A stretch of 30,828 nucleotides of DNA from an uncultured Eubacteriales bacterium (GTDB lineage Bacteria; Bacillota; Clostridia; Oscillospirales; CAG-272), in assembly GCA_934476315.1 (NCBI GenBank), contig CAKSNQ010000016.1, positions 1-30,828 of the forward strand, written 5' to 3'. Below the pieces are notes generated by a model that had not been told where the DNA came from, searched no databases, and saw only the letters and a program-made list of their open reading frames with translations. The translations under genes and the position numbers were made by a program. Positions 1 to 6,802 of the stretch are shown piece after piece (position 1 is the first letter of the stretch; each line of letters opens with the position of its first letter).

Positions 1-2327
1 TTCACGGACAGACCGTCCGTATTGATTGTCACCTTGTCGGATTCCGACTGCGCGGGGACATTCGGTGCCGCCTTGAACGGATATCCGGAGGTACCGGTGA
101 ACTTGACATTGCTCAGCTCCACCGTGTTAGCCGCGTCGCTCGCAAAGTCTTTACCCGTATATATCCGCATGTAGTTGCAACGCGTCGGGTCAAATTCCCA
201 ATTGTTGGAGCTGAAGAAGTTTGCAGACTCCATACGGTGTCCGTCATTCGTGCACTTGTTCCCGCTGTTGGCATCGTTCGAACAAGGGGTGGCATTGGTG
301 AACACCGACAGCGGAACGGCGACATGGTTTACGCCTGCCTTGAAAGCGCCGCCTTCCGCATATTGCTTCAGAGCGCCTACGTAGCAGATTTCGAGGTGAT
401 CGCAGTTTCCGGAGGAGGTCAACTCGAAGTTGAAGCCGTTATACGAATTGAATTTCTCAACATCCGCCTCATTGTTGATGGTGAGATCAAATTCAACGGT
501 ATCGCGGTTCGTCAGGTCATATTTGCCATTCAGATTCAGGGACATGACATACTGCTTGTTCGCCCCTGCGGTCGGCTTCGAGGTCGCCGCGCGCGTGACG
601 GTTTCGTCTCCCGCATCTTTCGTAAACTGGAGATTATCGAAATACAGCGTTGTCGCGTAAGCATCGCCCGAAATGGCGTGGTTGAAGATACGAATTGCGC
701 CGAAATTGCTACGGAACATGGGTCCGACTGAACCGGATGTTCCGAATTTAGACAAATCAACGACAACATGGTTCCAGCCACCATGCAGGGTTTCGCCCGT
801 CAGCGCTTCCAGAGTGCCACGGTGCAGGATTTCGAGGTTGTCGCTGTTATACGACCTCATCTCAAATTCCAGCGCGATTTTGCTAAATGCCTCGGCAACT
901 GCGTCATCCGTCACACCGTCCGTAGCGCTCTTGACATAGAGATCAAACTCCATGTAGCGATATCCGCGGATATCCAGTCCTCCCGCGTTCCCTCTTTCAT
1001 AAGTCAATTTCAGGAATCCCACGGCAGTTTTCGCCGCCGTCGTATTCACCACGGCAACACCGTCCGAGCTCTTGTCCGTAACGCTTGTATTAAATGTTAC
1101 ATTTTTATCAAAGTTTTTCCAAACGCCGCTCCCTTCGGCGCATGTGGATGCCATCAAGGGGTCTGCGGTATTGGGGTTGGGAACGCCCAGCTTCGTAAGT
1201 GCCATCGCGGGCGTGGTTCCGTCAGCCTTTGCGGTAAAGCGGACATTGGAGAAGCCAAGTCCGTTGGGTCCGTTGCTGTGAATACGGGTATAGTTGATTG
1301 CGTTCCACAACACAACATCCTTAAGAGCACTCTTGTTGAAATGACCATAACTCGCAAACTTCGCCAAAGGAATCTCAATAGAATTGAGACCGTGTTGCAG
1401 TTTCTTCCCGCAATACTGCTCAAAGGTCAATGACAACTGTGCCTCTTGAACGTCACACTTGCCGGAACTGGTCAGCTCAATAGTATAGGCAGCCTTGTTC
1501 AAAGTGTCCAGATTGACGGTTTCCGGGACATAGATATCCATGCTGAGATGTGTCATCCGCATCAGGTCTAAGGACTGTGCACTGAGAGCCTCATAGCGCA
1601 CGGCGCCGGAGGTGACACCATTTACACGAAGTCGGGGGAGGTACTTTGCCCCCGCTTCGCCCGCCTCAAAGCGGAAGTTATCTATCATATAGCTATATTT
1701 ATAGCCGTCGGTAAAGCCGTTGCCATTCTGATTGTTATAGATGCGGAAGAAGCTCCACTTGGTCGCGTCAAAAGCATCGCCCTTGCCGCCGTTCACCCCT
1801 GAGTGCTGCTGGGTCATGTACGCGCCGATGGGGATTCTGACGTGGTTCCAACCGACGGAAAGCTCCCGACCCCACACCTTCAGGAAGGTCGCGCCACCGG
1901 TATTGATCTCGCTCGTATCCGCTTTCCCCGACGAGGAAAGCTCGAACATAAACTGGTGCTGGTTCAGAATTTTCGCAGTCTCTGCAGTATCAACCCAAAA
2001 GTCGAATGCAAGATACTGCATCTTCGAAATGTCTTTTGCCGACGGAGCGACATACTGGACATAGAACGACTGACCGCCGCCCTTGCCGTTCGCAGTAAAG
2101 TCAAAACGGACAGCGGTCGCTGTTTTGCCGTTATTGACCGTGGAGCTATCGATCGTGACGCTTCCACCCGCCCAGCCGTCCATTGAGGAACCGTCCGACA
2201 CTCCGACATAGTTCGTGTCGTCCGCCCCAATCTCCTTGCCGTCAACCTCCACTGCCGCCGACACCGGGATCGTGATGACCGACATCAGCATGCACAGTGT
2301 CAACAGCACTGCTAAGAATTTCTTCAT
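1..2327 (-). CDS. Large secreted protein with four tandem beta-sandwich-like modules (C-terminus beyond window)
   Basis: An open frame of 775 codons runs off the left edge with no stop. The ATG at 2327 has an AGGAGG site 9 nt upstream. Residues 1-24 form a signal peptide (MKKFLAVLLTL..., ending PVSA|A). The exported part consists of four diverged modules that repeat the same landmarks in the same order: an LxFDxxV-type strand (about residues 106, 261, 459, 611), an ELTSSGxCD-type turn (129, 284, 635; degenerate near 487), a GWNHVxIPL-type strand (159, 313, 517, 665), an RIY/RIF strand (195, 348, 546, 721) and a closing DNxxF/SNVxF strand (216, 360, 564, 739). The regular hydrophobic strands and the W-N-H landmark suggest jelly-roll, carbohydrate-binding-like domains; that is inference. 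No catalytic domain is visible in this part. It could be a surface adhesin or the binding half of a glycan-degrading enzyme whose catalytic or anchoring region lies beyond position 1. Gene order gives no functional clue. Confidence 0.85.
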   Translation of the reverse strand, partial: MKKFLAVLLTLCMLMSVITIPVSAAVEVDGKEIGADDTNYVGVSDGSSMDGWAGGSVTIDSSTVNNGKTATAVRFDFTANGKGGGQSFYVQYVAPSAKDISKMQYLAFDFWVDTAETAKILNQHQFMFELSSSGKADTSEINTGGATFLKVWGRELSVGWNHVRIPIGAYMTQQHSGVNGGKGDAFDATKWSFFRIYNNQNGNGFTDGYKYSYMIDNFRFEAGEAGAKYLPRLRVNGVTSGAVRYEALSAQSLDLMRMTHLSMDIYVPETVNLDTLNKAAYTIELTSSGKCDVQEAQLSLTFEQYCGKKLQHGLNSIEIPLAKFASYGHFNKSALKDVVLWNAINYTRIHSNGPNGLGFSNVRFTAKADGTTPAMALTKLGVPNPNTADPLMASTCAEGSGVWKNFDKNVTFNTSVTDKSSDGVAVVNTTAAKTAVGFLKLTYERGNAGGLDIRGYRYMEFDLYVKSATDGVTDDAVAEAFSKIALEFEMRSYNSDNLEILHRGTLEALTGETLHGGWNHVVVDLSKFGTSGSVGPMFRSNFGAIRIFNHAISGDAYATTLYFDNLQFTKDAGDETVTRAATSKPTAGANKQYVMSLNLNGKYDLTNRDTVEFDLTINNEADVEKFNSYNGFNFELTSSGNCDHLEICYVGALKQYAEGGAFKAGVNHVAVPLSVFTNATPCSNDANSGNKCTNDGHRMESANFFSSNNWEFDPTRCNYMRIYTGKDFASDAANTVELSNVKFTGTSGYPFKAAPNVPAQSESDKVTINTDGLSV

Positions 2328-2336
2328 TCTTGAAGT

Positions 2337-2342
2337 CCTCCT
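2337..2342 (-). promoter_or_regulatory. Ribosome binding site of the repeat protein
   Basis: A perfect AGGAGG lies 9 nt before the ATG at 2327, which fixes the start of the secreted protein. Confidence 0.85.
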
Positions 2343-2358
2343 CATGTTTTTTGGATTT

Positions 2359-2395
2359 GGGCGCACACTGCGCCCAGCGTACAATGTATTACGCT
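2359..2395 (-). promoter_or_regulatory. Two adjacent 5' UTR hairpins
   Basis: Just after the predicted transcription start, two perfect inverted repeats abut: AGCGTA/TACGCT (2376-2381 with 2390-2395) and GGGCGCA/TGCGCCC (2359-2365 with 2369-2375, 3-nt loop). In the transcript they form two stacked stem-loops at the extreme 5' end, about 17 nt upstream of the ribosome binding site. Such structures commonly protect highly expressed messages from decay; that role is inferred here. No U-tract follows, so this is not a terminator. Confidence 0.6.
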
Positions 2396-2399
2396 AATG

Positions 2400-2428
2400 A
2401 GTTTAACACAATTTTGAGGGTTTGTCAA
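2400..2428 (-). promoter_or_regulatory. Sigma-A promoter of the secreted repeat protein
   Basis: On the minus strand TTGACA (2423-2428) and TAAACT (2400-2405) are separated by exactly 17 nt. Transcription would begin near 2393, giving a 5' UTR of about 65 nt. Confidence 0.75.
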
Positions 2429-2506
2429 TAGTTCCTTAAAGTTTTTTTGCTGTTTTTCACCAAAAAAGCTCCTACTATCGCACGATATTCTTATTTTTCG
2501 CCAAAA

Positions 2507-2546
2507 TGGCAAGAAAAGAGCCATTGCCCTGCGGCAACAGCTCTTT
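2507..2546 (-). terminator. Rho-independent terminator after ftsZ and the small acidic ORF
   Basis: In the minus direction the arm AAAGAGC-TG-TTGCC pairs with GGCAA-TG-GCTCTTT around a 4-nt GCAG loop (2515-2546), followed by a T-rich run at 2507-2514. It begins 5 nt past the stop of the acidic ORF and closes the ftsZ transcript. Confidence 0.8.
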
Positions 2547-2550
2547 ACAT

Positions 2551-2919
2551 TCAGTAATGTTTTGATTTTTCTTCGTCGGTGAGGTTCTCGTCGTCGAGCA
2601 AGAACACGTCGTCCGGTCTGCGTTGGGTGATGAAACGCATCAGAAGCGAGTTTTGGCTATCGTGCGCGCGTCCCGCCGCACGTGAACCGGGTTTTCTTTG
2701 TGCGGACAGCGAGTTTTGCATCGCCTGCGGTTCTTGCGGGGTACGGCTCCACGTGGAAATCTCACCCTCTGTGCGTGCGTCGGCGGATTGCTCTTCCCCG
2801 CGCAAAGCTGTGGGACGTGTTTCCGCGAACGGAGTTTCCGTCAGCGAATCGTCTGCGGGGCGGCTCACCGTCGGTTGTTCCACCGACCGGAAATCAGCCG
2901 CGTCTGCCTCTTCCTGCAC
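2551..2919 (-). CDS. Small hypothetical protein overlapping the 3' end of ftsZ
   Basis: The frame of 122 codons opens with GTG at 2919 and overlaps the end of ftsZ by 26 nt in a different frame, then continues to 5 nt before the shared terminator. Codon use resembles the neighbouring genes, and no membrane segment or signal peptide is present. The protein is hydrophilic, with a disordered-looking middle (rich in Q, S, R, T, P) and a strongly acidic C-terminal tail (PDDVFLLDDENLTDEEKSKHY, divided here as PDDVFLLDDENL and TDEEKSKHY). I recognise no family. No good ribosome binding site precedes the GTG, so it may be translated by coupling to ftsZ termination or start at a later in-frame GTG (2883 or about 2868). 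Position suggests a division-associated accessory protein; spurious translation remains possible. sepF or sigE-spoIIGA type genes are not found here. Confidence 0.5.
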   Translation of the reverse strand: MQEEADAADFRSVEQPTVSRPADDSLTETPFAETRPTALRGEEQSADARTEGEISTWSRTPQEPQAMQNSLSAQRKPGSRAAGRAHDSQNSLLMRFITQRRPDDVFLLDDENLTDEEKSKHY

Positions 2920-4210
2920 GAAACAAACCCATGAGGTCGTTTATATCCAGATCCTCATCTGCCCCTGCGGGCGTGGTCTCCTTCGGCTTAACGTTCTGGG
3001 GAGCGGCGGGAGCTGCCGCCTGCACGGGCTTGGTTGCCGCGGCGGGGGCGGGAGCGACTTTCGGCTGTGCGGGCGCCTGTGCCGCGGGAGCGGGGCTCTG
3101 CGCCTTGAACGCGGGAGCTGCGGTCTGTGCGGGAGCAGCTTGTCCGGCGGGCTTAGTTGCGTAGGTTGCCGTTACCGCGGGAGTTGCGGGGTTGACCGCC
3201 GTTGCCGCGACCTGCGGCGGAACGGGATAGGTATTATGGGAGTCATGATCCTCATTGAAGCCGGTGGCGATAATGGTAATCTTCATTTCATCATCCAGCT
3301 CGGGGTCGAACGCCACGCCCCAGATGATGCTTGCGTCCACGTCCGCCTGCTCGGCGATGCGTTCGGAAGCGGTATTGACCTCCTCCAGTCCGACATCGGG
3401 AGAAACGGCGATGCTGATGAGGATGCCGCGTGCGCCCTTGATTGAGCTTTCGAGCAGGGGGCTGAAGATGGCTGCCTGTGCCGCGAGCTCCGCCTTATCC
3501 TTACCGGATGCTGAGCCGACGCCCATGTGCGCGTAGCCGGCACCCTTCATGATGGAGGTCACGTCCGCGAAGTCCAGATTGATAAAGCCGGGGACGTTGA
3601 TCAGGTCGGAGATCGACTGCACACCGCGGCGCAGCACGTCGTCCGCGATGGCGAACGCGTTTGCGAGCGTGATGCGCGTCTCGGAAATCTCACGCAACCG
3701 GTCGTTCGGAATAACGACCAGCGAGTCTACATTTTCACGCAGGACAGCGATTCCTGCCTCTGCCTGTGCCGCGCGGCGCTTTCCCTCGAAGGAAAACGGC
3801 TTGGTCACGATACCGATGGTCAGAATGCCCATCTCATGGGCGACGCGTGCCACCACGGGAGCCGCGCCCGTACCCGTGCCGCCGCCCATGCCGGCAGTCA
3901 CGAACACCATGTCGGTATTCTGGAGCATTGCCTTGATCTCCTCCAGGGACTCCTCCGCGGCACGCTGACCGATCTCGGGGGTCGAGCCTGCACCGAAGCC
4001 CTTGGTGATCTTCTCGCCGATGATAATCTGATTGGTCGCCTCGCTGTGGCGGAGCGCCTGGCGGTCCGTATTGACAGCAATAAATTCCACACCGCGGATG
4101 TCCGAACGGATCATGCGGTTCACGGCGTTGTTACCGCCGCCGCCGACGCCGATTACCTTAATATTTACGCCGCTTTCGTTGCAATCATCACGTTCAAATG
4201 TCATATTCAT
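2894..4210 (-). CDS. ftsZ: Cell division protein FtsZ
   Basis: This is the tubulin-like GTPase that polymerises into the Z-ring and recruits the divisome. The nucleotide-binding glycines (GGGGNNAVNRM, residues 23-33), the tubulin signature GGGTGTGAAP (109-118) and the T7 catalytic loop (NLDFAD, in NVPGFINLDFADV) are intact. The globular core ends near residue 325 and is followed by a proline/alanine-rich linker of about 95 residues. The C-terminus LDINDLMGLFRAGRGRRG aligns by eye with the conserved partner-binding peptide plus basic tail of Bacillus FtsZ (LDIPTFLRNRNKRG), but lacks the proline and has two to three extra residues. GGGAGG lies 3 nt before the ATG at 4210 and 9 nt before a second ATG at 4204, so the true N-terminus may be MTFERD. 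The gene has its own promoter rather than depending on ftsQ, from which it is separated by 166 nt. Confidence 0.97.
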   Translation of the reverse strand: MNMTFERDDCNESGVNIKVIGVGGGGNNAVNRMIRSDIRGVEFIAVNTDRQALRHSEATNQIIIGEKITKGFGAGSTPEIGQRAAEESLEEIKAMLQNTDMVFVTAGMGGGTGTGAAPVVARVAHEMGILTIGIVTKPFSFEGKRRAAQAEAGIAVLRENVDSLVVIPNDRLREISETRITLANAFAIADDVLRRGVQSISDLINVPGFINLDFADVTSIMKGAGYAHMGVGSASGKDKAELAAQAAIFSPLLESSIKGARGILISIAVSPDVGLEEVNTASERIAEQADVDASIIWGVAFDPELDDEMKITIIATGFNEDHDSHNTYPVPPQVAATAVNPATPAVTATYATKPAGQAAPAQTAAPAFKAQSPAPAAQAPAQPKVAPAPAAATKPVQAAAPAAPQNVKPKETTPAGADEDLDINDLMGLFRAGRGRRG

Positions 4211-4233
4211 GTTCCTCCCTAAACTATATTCTT

Positions 4234-4287
4234 CATGCCAGACGGTTTGCCTGCGCCCGGCACCTCGTCCCTTGTGGGAATGGCATG
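4234..4287 (-). promoter_or_regulatory. Inverted repeat in the ftsZ 5' leader
   Basis: The perfect 7-nt inverted repeat CATGCCA/TGGCATG (4281-4287 with 4234-4240) encloses 40 nt that can fold further: TCCC/GGGA, and GGTGCC with GGC-AA-ACC. It lies between the predicted start of transcription near 4298 and the ribosome binding site near 4214-4219. It could be a stability element, a translational control structure or an operator. I match it to no known riboswitch. Confidence 0.45.
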
Positions 4288-4304
4288 AGTATACTTCACC
4301 CTAT

Positions 4305-4333
4305 ATCATACATTTTTTTTGCAGATTTTGCAA
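4305..4333 (-). promoter_or_regulatory. Sigma-A promoter of ftsZ
   Basis: On the minus strand TTGCAA (4328-4333) and TATGAT (4305-4310) are separated by 17 nt, just downstream of the ftsQ stop in an A-rich stretch. Transcription would begin near 4298, about 88 nt before the ftsZ start. This would let ftsZ be expressed independently of the upstream cluster. Confidence 0.75.
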
Positions 4334-4376
4334 TACCTTTTTCGGATTTTTTCGAATTTTTTTCGGAATTTTTATT

Positions 4377-5432
4377 TTATCGGTCAAATTCCGCCGTTTT
4401 TCCGACCGTCACGCGCATCGGATCGGACACATTCACCGTCCACGGGGCGTTCTCCGTCTCGTCGGATGCCGAGGCGTGCGCGCGTCGGAGAACTTCCACC
4501 GCTGCGGATAGCTTGCGCTCGGCATCCTTGGTATCCCCAAAGAAAATGCGCGTTCCGTCCGACAGGTACAGCGTCAGGGCGTATGGGTCGGTCGCATCCA
4601 GCCGCACCACACCACACGGCAGGTCTGTGGTCGCCGACGCCAGGGCGCGGAGCCATGCGGCGTAACGCTCCGGCAGGGGGAAGCGCTTGCCCGGCTCCAC
4701 GGCGGAATCCGGCGTCACCGGGATATTTTCCAGCAGGCACAGCTCCGCGGGAACCATTCCGTCGCTGAACGTTTCCAGCACGTACAGCGAGGAATCCAGC
4801 AAAACCGCGCCGTCCGCAGTAACGACGACGAAGGCAGGAGTGCGTTCCGTCACGTCGATGCGGACGGTTCCCCGCTCCGTGCGCGTCACCGCGGCGCTTT
4901 GCAGATAGGGGTACGCCGCGAGCAAAGCCGCCTGCGCGTGCTCCGTATCCACGCCGTACCATTCATCCCCCGACTGCACACCCGCCGTTGCGATCAGCTC
5001 CTCGGCGGAATATCTTTGCATACCGAGGCACTGAACGGAGGTCACACGTACGCGACTGCACAGTGCGAGAATTCCGAGGCAAAGCGCGGACAAGATCATA
5101 CAGGTGAGGATGGCGCGCAGCACCCAGACCTGGCGCATATGGCGCAAAAGGCGGAGTTTGGAGGGGGCGACGGTCTTTTCCCTGTCCCGGGACGGCGCGG
5201 CGGGGGGCGCAAGGACAAGGCTGGACGTGGGATCCGGGGAGTGGCACGCGATGCGCCGCCGCTCCTGCTCCCTCCATTTTTTATCGACACTGCGGGCACT
5301 GGGCGGGAGGAGCCGGCGCACTGCGCAAAGCAGTACGAGGACTGCCAGAGCAAGGCTTTGCAAGATTTTTCTGCCGCGTCGTCTGAGCCACCGCAAGACG
5401 GCATCGCGACGGTCGGCTTGTCCTGTTTTCAT
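4377..5432 (-). CDS. ftsQ: Cell division protein FtsQ/DivIB
   Basis: This is a bitopic division protein that links the divisome to septal wall synthesis. The extracytoplasmic part starts with a POTRA domain (about residues 128-200): strand RVTSVQCLG, then YSAEEL, a GD turn, YPYLQSAAV, and RIDVTERTPAFVV. A beta domain follows. The membrane anchor is residues 103-125. Unusually, residues 23-38 form a second hydrophobic stretch near the N-terminus (LQSLALAVLVLLCAV), separated from the anchor by about 60 hydrophilic residues. The start ATG at 5432 follows AAGGAGG by 11 nt; an in-frame ATG at 5489 has no ribosome binding site and lies inside the structured leader. At 351 residues it is longer than most DivIB proteins (about 260) because of the N-terminal region. 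It has its own promoter at 5576-5604 and is not followed by ftsA. Confidence 0.88.
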   Translation of the reverse strand: MKTGQADRRDAVLRWLRRRGRKILQSLALAVLVLLCAVRRLLPPSARSVDKKWREQERRRIACHSPDPTSSLVLAPPAAPSRDREKTVAPSKLRLLRHMRQVWVLRAILTCMILSALCLGILALCSRVRVTSVQCLGMQRYSAEELIATAGVQSGDEWYGVDTEHAQAALLAAYPYLQSAAVTRTERGTVRIDVTERTPAFVVVTADGAVLLDSSLYVLETFSDGMVPAELCLLENIPVTPDSAVEPGKRFPLPERYAAWLRALASATTDLPCGVVRLDATDPYALTLYLSDGTRIFFGDTKDAERKLSAAVEVLRRAHASASDETENAPWTVNVSDPMRVTVGKTAEFDR

Positions 5433-5467
5433 CGGCTCCGCACCCTCCTTTTCCAGAATATCCACGT

Positions 5468-5565
5468 GACGAGAAAGCCTCAAGCCCATCTGTTTTATGG
5501 GGGGCTTCGTCCTCCGGCATCAGCATGCCGCAAGGATCTACCGGCGTGCCACCATCTCACTCGTC
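5468..5565 (-). promoter_or_regulatory. Structured 5' leader RNA of ftsQ
   Basis: The leader of about 137 nt folds by eye into a three-way-junction-like shape. A closing stem GACGAG/CTCGTC (5560-5565 with 5468-5473) starts 4-5 nt after the predicted transcription start. Inside are an arm with TCCT/AGGA and GGCAT-GCTG-ATGCC, and an arm AGCCC-CC-CAT pairing with ATGGGCT. A five-codon reading frame (ATG GTG GCA CGC CGG TAG) lies within it. No terminator follows and the ribosome binding site is outside the closing stem. I match it to no riboswitch family I know. Confidence 0.45.
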
Positions 5566-5575
5566 CGACTACCCT

Positions 5576-5604
5576 ATTATATACCAAAAAAAATCCGATG
5601 GCAA
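5576..5604 (-). promoter_or_regulatory. Sigma-A promoter of ftsQ, nested in the murG terminator
   Basis: On the minus strand TTGCCA (5599-5604) and a consensus TATAAT (5576-5581) are separated by 17 nt. The -35 box is part of the distal arm of the murG terminator hairpin and the terminator T-tract forms the spacer. Transcription would begin near 5569. Confidence 0.75.
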
Positions 5605-5623
5605 TACCAAATTGCCACCGGAT
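5585..5623 (-). terminator. Rho-independent terminator after murG
   Basis: In the minus direction a 13-bp stem (5611-5623 with 5593-5605, one G-U pair, 5-nt loop) is followed by eight T residues (5585-5592). It begins 11 nt past the murG stop and should end the mraZ-to-murG transcript. Confidence 0.9.
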
Positions 5624-5633
5624 GTCAAAAAAA

Positions 5634-6773
5634 TTACTTTTTTCGTGCGCGGTATTCCTCGACAGCCCGGACAATGCGCTCGTAAATGAGGCGGTTGGCG
5701 TCCTGCGACGCGAAGGAGCGGATGTTATGGCGGAGCGTCGCGCACAGTTCCTCGTCCTCCAGCAATGTCCGGGTAGCGCGGAGAAGTGCGCCGTCCGCAA
5801 AATTCTTTTCCTCCACCAAAAGCGCCGCGCCACGGTCGGAGAGCGCCCTCGCGTTGCGCAATTGGTGATTATCCGCTACGTACGGAGACGGGACAATGAT
5901 GCTCGCCTTGCCCATCTGCGCCAACTCGGAGAGGCTGATGGCGCCCGCGCGGGAAATCACCACGTCCGCCGCCGCCATCTGCATCGGCATATCGTAGATA
6001 TACGGTTCGACTGTCACATTCGGGTACTTTTCAAGCTGATACCGACGGTAAATCCGCTCAGCTTCCTCAAAATTCCGGGTTCCGCTGGAGAGGACAAAGC
6101 ACACGTCGGAGTACTCGGGAGCGAGTGCCGACAGCATTTCCAGCACCGCCGCGTTGACCGTAGATGAGCCACGACTGCCCGCATAGCAAAGCACCCGCTT
6201 CTCCCCGGGGCGGATTCCAAGGTGCTCGCGCGCCTGCTGTGTCGAAACCTCGCCGAAGCCTCCGCGCAATGGGTTGCCTACGACGACGCATTTTTCCTTC
6301 CTCTTTATATAAGGGAGCGATTCCGGGAAGTTCAGCAGGATGGTATCCACGCAGGATTGCAGTCGCCTCACCGCCAGCCCCGGCTGACAGTTGGATTCGT
6401 GCACCATGGTGGGGATGCCGGCGCGCGCCGCCGCCTTGAGAAGCGGCCAGCAGGCGTATCCGCCCGTTCCGATCACGATGTCCGGCTGAAACCGCTCCAG
6501 AATTTCCGTGGTTTTCTTACTGTATGGGGATGTCACGGCAAGGTAGAGTGCGCGGATATTGGCGGGAGACAGCGACCGCCGGATGCCCTGCACCTCGACA
6601 AAGTATAAGGGATACCCCTCGCGTGGCACCAGGTCACATTCCTTGCCCTGCTCCGTCCCGACAAACGCGATCTCCGCGTCGGGGCAATTGATTTTTATGG
6701 TATGTGCGATCGCAAGCGCGGGGTTTACATGCCCGCCCGTTCCGCCGCCGGTCAGTAGCACACGCATCATCAT
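5634..6773 (-). CDS. murG: MurG, UDP-GlcNAc:lipid I N-acetylglucosaminyltransferase
   Basis: MurG adds N-acetylglucosamine to lipid I to make lipid II on the inner face of the membrane. The GT-B fold hallmarks are present: the glycine loop GGGTGGHV at the N-terminus (residues 9-16), a GTGGY loop, HESNCQPG (the family HExNxxPG motif), and in the C-terminal donor domain GNPLR, SRAGAISLSE and PYVADNHQ. The longest frame extends upstream to 7001, but that part lies inside ftsW in another frame. The family N-terminus begins at MMMRVLL, so I use the ATG at 6773; 6770 or 6767 are equally possible. The ribosome binding site is weak (AAAGGA). It starts 29 nt after ftsW and is the last gene before the terminator. 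Confidence 0.96.
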   Translation of the reverse strand: MMMRVLLTGGGTGGHVNPALAIAHTIKINCPDAEIAFVGTEQGKECDLVPREGYPLYFVEVQGIRRSLSPANIRALYLAVTSPYSKKTTEILERFQPDIVIGTGGYACWPLLKAAARAGIPTMVHESNCQPGLAVRRLQSCVDTILLNFPESLPYIKRKEKCVVVGNPLRGGFGEVSTQQAREHLGIRPGEKRVLCYAGSRGSSTVNAAVLEMLSALAPEYSDVCFVLSSGTRNFEEAERIYRRYQLEKYPNVTVEPYIYDMPMQMAAADVVISRAGAISLSELAQMGKASIIVPSPYVADNHQLRNARALSDRGAALLVEEKNFADGALLRATRTLLEDEELCATLRHNIRSFASQDANRLIYERIVRAVEEYRARKK

Positions 6774-6802
6774 TTCTCTGTTGTCATCCTTTCGCCTGCG
6801 TA

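Noticed and set aside
2894..2925. Programmed -1 frameshift at GGGTTTG near the end of ftsZ
   Set aside because: The heptamer fits the slippery pattern, but the -1 frame ends after about 18 codons and does not enter the 122-codon ORF, which is in the +1 frame; the in-frame FtsZ end looks complete.
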